Under the pieces are notes generated by a model. That model did not search any database and was not told where the DNA came from. It saw only the letters and a program-made list of their open reading frames with translations. The position numbers were made by a program, and so were the translations under genes. Below are positions 1-9,000 of a DNA stretch of 64,000 bases, in pieces. The stretch covers positions 1 to 64,000 of the forward strand of contig CAZBWM010000032.1 of assembly GCA_964495375.1 (NCBI GenBank), written 5' to 3'. The first letter of the stretch is position 1. Each line of letters starts with the position of its first letter. The DNA is from JAIESQ01 sp964495375 (lineage in GTDB: Bacteria; Planctomycetota; Planctomycetia; Pirellulales; JAEUIK01).

Positions 1-2402
1 CCCCTCCTCCGCCGCCGAAGATCGAGCGGCCGGCCGACGTCGCGCAGTGGACGCCCGACGACTACCGCTCGGCCAAGGCGGAAGACGACTACCGCATGCT
101 CGACGCGGTGAACAAGCTCGCAGCCGCCAAGGTCGGTGACGAAGAAACCGCCAAGCTGTTCATCGAGTTGATTCGTTACGAAACCGCGCCACCTCCAGCG
201 CCTGAGCCAGCGGCCGCACCCGCTGCGGAGCCGGCCGCGGTTCCGGGTGCAACGCCTGGCACGCCGCCGCCGGCTGATCCGGCGGCTGCAGTGCCCAGCA
301 CGCCCGGTGCTCCGGCAGCTCCCGGCGCCGCAACGACACCGGCGGCCAGTGATCCCGCGGCGAGTGATCCCGCGGCGACGACTCCACCACCGGCTCCGGC
401 ACCGTCGGCTCCAACACCAACGGCCCCCCCTGCCCCGCCGCCAGCGCCGCCGAAGCCCGCGAATCAGTCGCTGGTGACCGCGTGCGTCGAGGGGCTGGCG
501 ATGAACAAGACGAAAGTCGCCGACGTCGCGCTGCGCGAACTGTTGCAGGAGAAGATTCCGACCGGGATTAGCCCGCGCGTGCTCTGCGAAGCGATCGTGC
601 GCGGGTTGGCCGCGCATCCCTCGGCGGGGCACGGGGCGATTCTGTTGGCGGCCGTGATTGATCCGTCCAAGCTGCGCCCCGACGCGGCAGCCACGCCGGC
701 AACGACTTCGTCCGGCATTCCCGTCGATACGTATACCGCCGATCAATTGCGCGAAGCGGCCTTCCGCGAGGTGCGCGGCGTCACGTCGCCGGCGCTCCGC
801 AAGCAATTGGCCGAGCGCTACGTGACGCCTGCGGCCGACGACAAGTTTCGCGAGTTGGTTCGTCCGCTGCTCATCGAACAGCGCCCCGAGAATCTCGGCG
901 CGCAGGTAATTCTGTTCACCGACGGCAAGCTCGAACCCGACCAGCGCAAACAGTTGCTCGTCTGGTTTGCCAGTCAGTCGATTCTCGTTACCGATCGGTT
1001 GCTGGGGATTCCGGCTGACTTCAAACCGCGCAATCGAATGGGGGGCGGAATGCCGGGTGGATTGCCGCCGGGGATGATGAATTTCGGCGTGCCTGGCGGG
1101 GCTGAAATCACCGACGACAGCGCCGCGCAAATCGCTCAACAGCTCTGGCAACCCAAGTTGCTCGACACGCTGAAGCGCGAAGCGCTCGATCGGCTGCTGG
1201 CGGGCAAGGCGGTCGATCCGCAAGAGGCGGCGCCGCTGTTGTTGTTCATCTCGGCCATGCCACTGCCGACGGTGCGCTCGCAGGTGGCCGGCTTCGTGCG
1301 GACGTTGGCCGATCAAGGGACGCAGCAAGTTGCGATGGGAGGCGCGTTCGGCGAGCACGTTCATGATCCGGGCATGCTGATCGTCGTCAAGCAGATGCCG
1401 CGCAAGGAAGATCCGGCCAAAGTTCAGGAGCGCTCGGGCAAGAGCGATCCGCGTCGGCCGGGCAGGCCGTACACGCCGCCAGCGGCGACGCCGGCCAATC
1501 CCGCGGCCGGCAAGTCGCGCGCACCCTTCGAGTGGATGCAGGCGAGCGAGGATTTCGTCGGCATTCTGATGGAGCGATTTCACGCGGCCGCGAAGAATCC
1601 CAAACGCAAGACCGCGCAGCTTGATGGGCCGGCCGGGGTGGGTGATTTGCGGTTCGTTGGTGTCGACTTATTGAGCGGCGAAGACTCGTCGGGCGATCCC
1701 CTCGTGGCGCAGTTGCTGGCCCGCTGCCAGAGCGACGACCCCGGAGCGTGCGCTGCTGCCGACGAAGAACCGGCCGACAAGCCCGAGGACGACTCATTTG
1801 GTACCGCCGCGGCGGCCGCCGCTAAAGAGGAAGATGGGCCGGCCGATCCTGAGCTGGGTTTGAGTTTCCATACCGAGGAAGAGCCCGACGCGCGTTACCG
1901 CCTGAACTGGCCCACCGATCTCAAAGGCAAGATGGGTTCGATCAAGCCGGGGACTATGGTGATCAACTACGTGCGCTTCGAAGAGACGAGCCGGCCGATC
2001 TCGGTCGCCACGCACTATCAGCGGCAGCTCAAGGGGGCGAAGACCCGGTTGCTGGAAAACGGCCGCTGGGTCGATTTTCTCGGCGCGGGGAGTGCTGCCC
2101 GCCGGATGCGATCGGTCGATGTGATGGTGACTTCGCGCGCCGCCGCGCCGGGCACGCCGCCACCGCCAGCGGCCGATCAGGCAGGCAAACCGAAGAACGC
2201 GCCCGAGGATATCGTCGTCGAGATTCTCTCGATCGAGATTCCCAATCCGAGTCCGGAGCCGAAGAAGCCGAAGCCGGCCGCGAAGCCCGATGAAGCCGCA
2301 GCGGGGTCCGCCGGCAAGCCTGATGCTGCGAAACCGGATGCTGCCAAGCCCGACGCTGCGAAACCCGATGCCGCGAAGGCCGACGCCGACGAAAAGCCGT
2401 AG
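1..2402 (+). CDS. Pro/Ala-rich hypothetical protein, 5' end outside window
   Basis: The reading frame is open from the first bases of the window, reading PPPPPKIERPADVAQWTP, so the gene starts upstream and the ATG at 96 is internal. About 800 residues are visible. A Pro/Ala/Thr-rich linker (bases about 185-465) separates a short N-terminal piece from an Ala/Leu-rich helical region, and a Gly/Met-rich patch lies near 1040-1100. The C-terminus ends in about five near-identical KPDAA repeats (2320-2390). No catalytic motif or known domain is recognised. Low-complexity linkers of this kind are common in large planctomycete surface or scaffold proteins, but the N-terminus needed to judge export is missing. 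It converges with the thioredoxin gene, leaving 25 bp between stops. Function unknown. Confidence 0.85.
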   Translation, partial: PPPPPKIERPADVAQWTPDDYRSAKAEDDYRMLDAVNKLAAAKVGDEETAKLFIELIRYETAPPPAPEPAAAPAAEPAAVPGATPGTPPPADPAAAVPSTPGAPAAPGAATTPAASDPAASDPAATTPPPAPAPSAPTPTAPPAPPPAPPKPANQSLVTACVEGLAMNKTKVADVALRELLQEKIPTGISPRVLCEAIVRGLAAHPSAGHGAILLAAVIDPSKLRPDAAATPATTSSGIPVDTYTADQLREAAFREVRGVTSPALRKQLAERYVTPAADDKFRELVRPLLIEQRPENLGAQVILFTDGKLEPDQRKQLLVWFASQSILVTDRLLGIPADFKPRNRMGGGMPGGLPPGMMNFGVPGGAEITDDSAAQIAQQLWQPKLLDTLKREALDRLLAGKAVDPQEAAPLLLFISAMPLPTVRSQVAGFVRTLADQGTQQVAMGGAFGEHVHDPGMLIVVKQMPRKEDPAKVQERSGKSDPRRPGRPYTPPAATPANPAAGKSRAPFEWMQASEDFVGILMERFHAAAKNPKRKTAQLDGPAGVGDLRFVGVDLLSGEDSSGDPLVAQLLARCQSDDPGACAAADEEPADKPEDDSFGTAAAAAAKEEDGPADPELGLSFHTEEEPDARYRLNWPTDLKGKMGSIKPGTMVINYVRFEETSRPISVATHYQRQLKGAKTRLLENGRWVDFLGAGSAARRMRSVDVMVTSRAAAPGTPPPPAADQAGKPKNAPEDIVVEILSIEIPNPSPEPKKPKPAAKPDEAAAGSAGKPDAAKPDAAKPDAAKPDAAKADADEKP

Positions 2403-2427
2403 CGGCTAGCGGCGCTCGTGTATCGAC

Positions 2428-3432
2428 TTAGCGGCGCACTTGCTGGGCTTCGGCGACGTAACGATTGGGGTCGGCGCGAAACGCGTCGCGCGACTGGGGA
2501 CCGGCGAACAAGAAGACGCGTCCCTGGTAGAACATGCCAAACTCGCGCCGCCCGGGAACCATCTGTTGTTGGTGCATGGCGACTACCGGATCGTCGCCGC
2601 CGGCGACCGGTGCGTAGCGATCGGGGTTGCCAAGGAACTTCTGTTGGGCCTCGGCCGACGAGAAGAGGTAGACTTTTCCGCGATGAGTCGCGCCGAACTG
2701 GCGATTTCCGGCGGTCCAGACGTGGCGCTCGCAGAGATCGACGGGGCAAAAGCCTTCGAGCCCCGGTAGCGCTGCAGGTGCTGCGCCTCCCATGGCGACC
2801 ATGCCTGCGGCAGCGACACCGGGCGCCGCATTGCCCGGTGCCGGCGGTTGCGCGGGAGCTGCGTTCCACGGCGCGACAACTCCACCATAGGGCTGCGCGG
2901 CAGGGTCTTGAATGGCTGCGGCCATGTTTGGCGCGGGCGCCGCGCCAGGCTGCGTGGCTGATCCCTGTTGTACGATGGCACCTGGTTGTGCGGCGGGGTT
3001 CACGCGCCGCGCGATTTCGGTCATGCGCGCCATATGGGTGCGCGGATCTTGCGCGCCTTGCACGCGATCGACGACCTGGCCGCTCGGCAGAATCACCACG
3101 TCGGTTGGTAGCGCTGCCACACCCAATTGCTGCACGAGCTCGTGGTTGGCGTCGGCGTTGAGCTTCACCGGCACATACATGCCGGCGAGCGCCTGGTGGT
3201 AGCCGGGCTGCGCGTAGACGTCGTTTTCCATCTTGGTGCAGGCCGAGCACCAAGGCGCCCAGAAGTGCACCAGCACCAGGCGGCGCGACGAGTGGGCGAG
3301 TTGTTTCGCGGTTTCGAGATCGGTTTGCCAAGGGCTCGACGATTCGTCGGCGCGGGCCAAGGGCGCGGCGCCCAACAGCAGGGCGATGAAGCAGGCCCAG
3401 GTGCGACGGGAGTTTGTGCGAAATCTGGTCAT
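2428..3432 (-). CDS. Secreted thioredoxin-fold protein with two YHS-like repeats
   Basis: The start at 3432 is chosen because GAGGGT lies about 10 bases upstream and the protein then opens with a basic stretch and a hydrophobic signal peptide (ACFIALLLGAAPLARA). A thioredoxin-like domain follows, with the redox motif WCSAC inside WAPWCSACTKM and a later cis-Pro region (ALPTDVV). A Pro/Ala/Gln-rich linker leads to two C-terminal repeats, each ending in F-x-G/A-x-P(D/N)RY (FLGNPDRYAP and FRADPNRYVA), which resemble YHS-type modules. The first opens with a CPVDLCERH cysteine/histidine cluster that could bind metal. It probably acts outside the cytoplasm as a disulfide reductase or copper/metal-handling thioredoxin; this is inferred from domains only. 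No operon partner on its strand. Confidence 0.85.
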   Translation of the reverse strand: MTRFRTNSRRTWACFIALLLGAAPLARADESSSPWQTDLETAKQLAHSSRRLVLVHFWAPWCSACTKMENDVYAQPGYHQALAGMYVPVKLNADANHELVQQLGVAALPTDVVILPSGQVVDRVQGAQDPRTHMARMTEIARRVNPAAQPGAIVQQGSATQPGAAPAPNMAAAIQDPAAQPYGGVVAPWNAAPAQPPAPGNAAPGVAAAGMVAMGGAAPAALPGLEGFCPVDLCERHVWTAGNRQFGATHRGKVYLFSSAEAQQKFLGNPDRYAPVAGGDDPVVAMHQQQMVPGRREFGMFYQGRVFLFAGPQSRDAFRADPNRYVAEAQQVRR

Positions 3433-4391
3433 CCGTTGACCCTCGGCGATCGCGAAATCTTGTGCTGGCATACCAGGGCCGTGCACTCGCCCAACGAATC
3501 GGGCAATCGGCCTGCTCTTCTATCGGAAGGTGAGGGCTGCTAAAGCTAGGAAAAGTCTCCGGGATGTGCGGGTTGTAAGGATCGCGGGGTGGGGCGGAGA
3601 AAAAAGCAGCTAGCAATGCTGTCGGAGCCGATTTAGAATGAGCAAAGTGCCCGGGTAACGGAGGGGGTATTTCTTCCCAAGCAATAGCTTGACACGGTGC
3701 CCTGGCAGGTTAAGATTCGCGTAGTTACCAACTTCCGCCCTGGCGCATTTAACCGATTTGCCTGGTGCGGTGCTTGATAGGCCCACAGAGAATCTTTGGG
3801 CCGACAAACTCTCGATTGGTAGCTCCGGCGGGCCGCGTTTGCATCGCGGTTCCAGAGCAGGGAACGCCGGACACTCCATGGGCTGACGAATCGTCGGCAG
3901 CCTCGAGTTGTCGGTAGCCACGAGTTTATCGTGGACTCGGTGTCGGCGAGCGTTTTTACACCGCCCGCAACGAGGCAGGTTTCTTTGGGCCGCTCCTGGC
4001 GGTGTCAACCGTTCGGGGGCCGATTCGCTTTCTAAGCCGGAACCAGTTTCCGGCGTGCCAAATTGAGGACCCCGGCGCAAGTGCGGCTGTTTGTCGTCTG
4101 GCTCCCGGTGGTCTGCGCCTCGCGTGCTTGCCAAATTCCTGAAGAGCGGGAATGGCGAGCGAACTGCGGGCTGGTTGATGTGCTCTGCTGCTTAGCTTGA
4201 GGCAACCGGCCGGCGATCGACGATTTTCGTGGTGATGCGAATCTCGTGTTCAGGCAGTCCTGAGTGATTGGCTGCCTGCTCTGAGGAACGAACGAACACG
4301 CCCGTGCACTTCGCATGGGCCACTGCCTGCGCAAGGCTCGGCACACGTACGCGCCAAAGCTTCGTCAAGGGCAAACTCTCCAGGTAGCGGT
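3433..4391. other. Long intergenic region upstream of rho
   Basis: About 960 bases without a convincing gene. The minus-strand open frame 3610-4134 is rejected because it has no recognisable fold and no ribosome site. The base composition is visibly less G/C-rich than the flanking genes. It holds a promoter-like sequence near 3.7 kb (listed separately), so much of it may be the untranslated leader of rho. No tRNA or riboswitch was recognised. Confidence 0.5.
3689..3716 (+). promoter_or_regulatory. Candidate sigma70-type promoter for the rho leader
   Basis: TTGACA (3689-3694) is followed after 16 bases by TAAGAT (3711-3716), close to the consensus -35 and -10 boxes. If used, it would give a leader of about 670 bases before rho. 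This rests on the motif alone. Confidence 0.3.
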
Positions 4392-5726
4392 ATGGGTAAG
4401 AAGAGAATGCGGCCCCGGCCTTATGGGCGTCCCGGCGGGGGCCAGGGTGGTGGCGGACATGGTGGTCACGGTGGTGGCGGCGGCGGTGGCGGTCGTGGGC
4501 CCGCTCGCGGTCGCGGTCGTCCGCGTCCCAATTGGGAAAAGCAGGGAGACATCGGCCAGCCCGGCGGCGACGCCGAGCCAGTCACCGAGAACGGCGAGCC
4601 GGCACCGTTGGAAGCCGCCAGCGGCGTGCTCGAATTGCACCCCAACGGCTACGGCTTCTTGCGCGATCCCAAGAACAACTACTCGCGCGAACGGACCGAT
4701 CCCTTCGTCCCCGGCGCGATGATCGACAAGTTCCGCCTCCGCGAGGGGCTGTTGATCAACGGCATGGTGCAGCACCATCGCAAGCAGCAGGGCCCCCGGC
4801 TGCGCGAGATTCTTGACATCGATGGCTGCGCCCCCGAGAACTATCCGAACGTCAAGTCGTTCGACTCGCTGACTCCCATCAACCCCGAAAGCTGGCTCAA
4901 GCTCGAAACCGCTCAAGAGCCGCTCAGCACCCGGGTGATGGACCTGCTCACACCGCTCGGCAAGGGGCAACGCGCGTTGATCGTCGCCCCGCCGCGCACC
5001 GGCAAGACCATCTTGTTGCAGCAGATCAGCCAGGCGATCTCGCAGAACTACCCCAACGTCAAGTTGATCGTGCTACTGATTGACGAGCGGCCCGAGGAAG
5101 TGACCGACTTCCGCCGCTCGACGACCGGCGAAGTCGTGGCCAGCAGCCTCGACCGCGACGTCGAGAGCCATGTGCGGCTCAGTCAGTTGATCATCGAACG
5201 CTGCAAGCGACTGGTCGAGCTGGGCAAGGACGTCTTCCTGCTCATGGACTCGATCACCCGCATGGCCCGCGCCTTCAACAAGTGGGTGGGCAACACGGGC
5301 CGCACCATGACCGGTGGTGTCGACGTCAAGGCGTTGGACATCCCCAAGAAGCTGTTCGCCACGGCCCGCGTCTTCGAAGAGGGGGGCTCGATCACGATCG
5401 TGGCCACGGCCCTGATCGACACCGGCAGCCGCATGGACGAGCTGATCTTCCAGGAGTTCAAGGGAACCGGCAACATGGAGTTGGTGCTCGATCGCAAGCT
5501 GGCCGACCGCCGCGTCTGGCCCGCCATCGACATCAGCCAGTCGGGCACGCGCCGCGAAGAAAAGCTGCTCGATGCCGACACGTTGCACGCGGTGACCATG
5601 CTGCGACGCACCCTCAGCTCGATGCACCACGTCGACGCGATGGAGCAAATGACCAAGCAGCTTGGCAAGTTCAAGTCGAACCGCGAGTTCATCAAGTTGA
5701 TCAGCGGCGCGGCGGCGAGAGATTAG
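4392..5726 (+). CDS. rho: Transcription termination factor Rho with Gly/Arg-rich N-terminal extension
   Basis: Hexameric RNA-dependent ATPase/helicase that ends transcription. The 444-residue protein has a Gly/His/Arg-rich N-terminus (residues about 10-50, with a run of glycines followed by RG repeats), the cold-shock-like RNA-binding domain (GVLELHPNGYGFLRDP), then the RecA-like motor with Walker A APPRTGKT at residues 199-206, DERPEEVTDF from residue 231 and the Walker B region DVFLLMDSITRMARAFN. All core motifs are intact. The usual N-terminal SAP-like helical domain is replaced by low-complexity sequence. A weak purine stretch precedes the ATG. A very long leader lies upstream and tandem hairpins follow. 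Rho is often autoregulated through its leader, which would fit the 959-base gap but is not shown. Confidence 0.97.
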   Translation: MGKKRMRPRPYGRPGGGQGGGGHGGHGGGGGGGGRGPARGRGRPRPNWEKQGDIGQPGGDAEPVTENGEPAPLEAASGVLELHPNGYGFLRDPKNNYSRERTDPFVPGAMIDKFRLREGLLINGMVQHHRKQQGPRLREILDIDGCAPENYPNVKSFDSLTPINPESWLKLETAQEPLSTRVMDLLTPLGKGQRALIVAPPRTGKTILLQQISQAISQNYPNVKLIVLLIDERPEEVTDFRRSTTGEVVASSLDRDVESHVRLSQLIIERCKRLVELGKDVFLLMDSITRMARAFNKWVGNTGRTMTGGVDVKALDIPKKLFATARVFEEGGSITIVATALIDTGSRMDELIFQEFKGTGNMELVLDRKLADRRVWPAIDISQSGTRREEKLLDADTLHAVTMLRRTLSSMHHVDAMEQMTKQLGKFKSNREFIKLISGAAARD

Positions 5727-5775
5727 CGCGGTAGCCAAGCTTGGTTTGGGCCGTTAAGCCTTTGGATCGGGATGG

Positions 5776-5807
5776 CCCGGCTGCTCGCAGCCGGGTGGCG
5801 CAGCCAC
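5776..5807 (+). terminator. Tandem GC hairpins downstream of rho
   Basis: CCCGGCTG-CTCG-CAGCCGGG (5776-5795) is a perfect 8-bp stem 50 bases after the rho stop, followed directly by GTGGC-GCA-GCCAC (5795-5807). There is no T-run, so it may be a 3'-end stabilising hairpin or a repeat element rather than a classical intrinsic terminator. The rest of 5727-6076 holds no gene I can support. Confidence 0.4.
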
Positions 5808-6076
5808 AAGAATCTAAACCTGCCGCGCGGCCCATTTCAGCCGCGTCGACTTCAGATGACTGCTTGTCGCTTCGGCCGATGAATCTTGGCTCGCAGGGCG
5901 AACGTGCCGGCAAGCGGTTGGGCCACCCATTCTTGGGACGGTGTTGCGCCACATTTACGAAAATCGTCGGCCGCATAGAATCGCTCAGCGGTGGTTGCGT
6001 CACTTAGGTAGATACGCTGCGCTGTGCGAGATAAGCTGATCGTACGTCGACCAACGTGCGATCACGAGATTTCTCG

Positions 6077-9000
6077 ATGCCCGTCCCCGCGCCGCGCACC
6101 TGCTTTGCTTGCCGCAGCGCTGCGGCGATTGGCGCTGCGACTATTGGCGCGGTGGCCTTTCATGCTGCGGTGGTTGTCGCGACCTGGTCGATTGTTTTCA
6201 CCTTCGCGCTCTTCTGCTGCGACGGTCGAGTTGCGCGGGCCGCCGAACCTGCCGCGTCAACGGAGCAATTGTCGACTGACAGCGTTTCAGACGTTGATGC
6301 TGACGACGACGACACCGAGGAATCGCCTCGGCTCGACTCGGGTGTGATCGCCGAATACGCGGCGCTGGCTTCGGAAAAGGCCGGCGCCAAGCTAGCGCCC
6401 GTCACCCCCATCCGCCGGCTCGATCGGGCGATCTCCTTTGATTGGCAGCGCGACGCGCCCGATGCGCGATTGCCGGCCGGCGCGTTTCGCGCCCGCTGGA
6501 GCGGACTGCTGGCGACGCAAGCGCGCGGCGACTACCGCTTGTACGTCTACGTGGGCGGCAAGGTGGTCATTCGCCTGGCCGACAAAACCGTGCTCGACGC
6601 GGAGCGAGCCGAGCCCGGCTGGCTGAGCGGTGCTCCGCTCGAACTCGACTACGGTTATCACCCGCTTGAAGTCGAGTATCAGCCGGCCACGGACTCTGAC
6701 TCGGGTTCGGCTGCACGAATTGCGCTCTATTGGAGCGGGCCCGGCTTTGGGCTGGAGCCGCTCGGCGAACAGCATTTGTATCACGACCCGGCGGCGACGC
6801 CCGACAACCAGTTCGCCCGCGGTCGCGAGTTGGTGCAGGCGCTCCGCTGCGGCGCATGCCATCAGTTGCCTGAAGCGGTGGACCTGTTGCCAGCGCCTGC
6901 CCTCGATCGCGTGGCAGGTAACTTCGCGCCAGGCTGGATCGCGCACTGGCTCGCAAGTCCGCGCGCGGTAGCCACGTCAACGCGCATGCCAGAGTTGGGG
7001 CTGACGGAGCAAGCTGCGGAAGCGATTGCCGCTTGGCTCGAGCAGTCGTCGTCGCCAGCGCCTCCCCCTTCAGCGAATTCGGACGAATCGAAGCGTGCCG
7101 CTCCCGCGGCCGCGGCAGCATCAGCCAGCGACGCCGGGTCTAAGCCGAAGCAGAAATCCAAATCGAAGCCAACAGAGCTAGAGCCGACGACGACGACGGT
7201 CGAACGCGGGCTGTCGCTCGTCCATACGCTCGGTTGCCTGGCCTGCCACCAGGTGGGCGAGTTGGGCACGCGTGGATTATTCGACGGTGGGGACCTTTCG
7301 CGCATCGCTGAAAAGCGGCCGGCCGATTTCTTCGCCCGTTGGCTGGCCGATCCCGCGGCGATCAACGCCCGGCATCGGATGCCCGTGTTTCGATTGAACG
7401 CCGCGGAGCGCGACGATCTGGCCGCCTATCTGGCGACATTGCGTGGGGCGGTCGAAGTCGCAACCGACGATACCGGCGCCGCGGCCGTCAATGACAATCA
7501 AGCGGCGCTGCGTGTCGTTGGGCAGTTTCGCTGCGCGGCCTGTCATCAGTTGCCTGAGGGCGGCACCAAACCGGCACAAGTTGATCGAGCGCTGACGAGC
7601 GCATCGAATTGGCAGGCGAGCTGTCTGAACGACCCACGCCCGGCTGTGGGTCAGCCTGGTTATCGATTGCCGCCGGAGGATGCGGACGCCATTCGCGAGT
7701 ATCTGACTGCGGTTGTTCCCGGCGCGCAACCTGGCCGGCACGAACGTGGCGATACGCTTCTGACGCAGCACAATTGCCTGGGCTGTCACGCGCGCGGAAG
7801 TACACTGGGCCTGGCCGCGCAGGCGCCGGCGATCGCCGCGGCGCTCCCGGCCTTGGGTACTTCGCTGGGTGGTTTGACTCCTCCGCCGCTCGATTCGGTG
7901 GGAGACAAGTTACACGATTCGGCCCTGGTCGCGGCGATCAAGCTAAGTCGTGATCCGCTCCGCCCCTGGTTATCGGTGCGGATGCCGCGGTTCAATCTCG
8001 ACGACGCGGAGGTGGCGCAGTTGGTCGAGCACTTCGTCGCGGCCGATCGGATTCCTGACGGTGGGCTGACCACGGATGCGCCATCGGTCGCCGGAGCGGG
8101 CTCGCCGGTACACGGGGTTGCCGAGCTGGCCGATGATTCGCTCGTCGCGCCCGGGGCGCGGTTGGTGACCAGCGACGGTTTCGGCTGCGTGAGCTGCCAC
8201 CAGATCGGGAAGGTCGAGCCGACGCGCAGCGAGCCAGGCACGCGCGGCGTGAACCTCTCCATGGTAGGCGAGCGCGTGCGCTCCAGTTGGTTCGATCGCT
8301 GGGTCCGCAATCCGGCCCGGATCGTCCCGCGGATCGAGATGCCTTCGGTACAGCAGCCGGTGCGCGGCGTGTGCGACGAGCGTCTTGATTTGCAGTTGGC
8401 GGCGGTTTGGACGGTTTTGAATCGCCCTGGCTTCAATCCGCCCGAGCCGAACCCCGTGCGTGTGTTGCGGCGGCGAAACGTCGAGCGCAAGCCTGGCGAA
8501 TCGCATGAATCGCCGATCGTCGTGCAAGATGTTTTCAAGTTTGGCGATCGCAAATTCGTCGATCCGCTGGTGATCGGACTTGGCAATCGCCACAACATCC
8601 TGTTCGATCTGGAGACCAACCGCCTGGCCGGTTGGTGGATCGGCGACACGGCCCGACAGCGCACCAAGGGAAAGAGCTGGCACTGGGAGCCAGGGGGCAC
8701 GCTCGTGGCGCCGCTGCCGCGCAAAGAGAACGCCGACGACCCGTTGGCTACGAGCGAAATCTTGCTGGTGCGCGGCGATGAGGTGGTGGCGCCGGCGCGC
8801 AAAGGTCAATCGCTGGCGCGGCTTGAAAGCAGCAACGGGAGTCGTTTCCGATTGCAGTTGACCGCTACACTCGATAACCGCGAGTGCGCGATTGGCGTAT
8901 CGCAGACTTATTTAGCCTATGTGACTTCCGAGGAGTCGACAGTACCAAGTGGATTTCGTCGCTTCGTCGAGATTGCGGGCGTCCCGCCGGACTGGCAGGT

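Noticed and set aside
2177..3616. Minus-strand open frame of 479 codons overlapping the thioredoxin gene
   Set aside because: Different frame from the thioredoxin motif; Arg-rich composition of a shadow frame.
3610..4134. Minus-strand open frame of 174 codons upstream of rho
   Set aside because: No similarity to a known family and no ribosome site.
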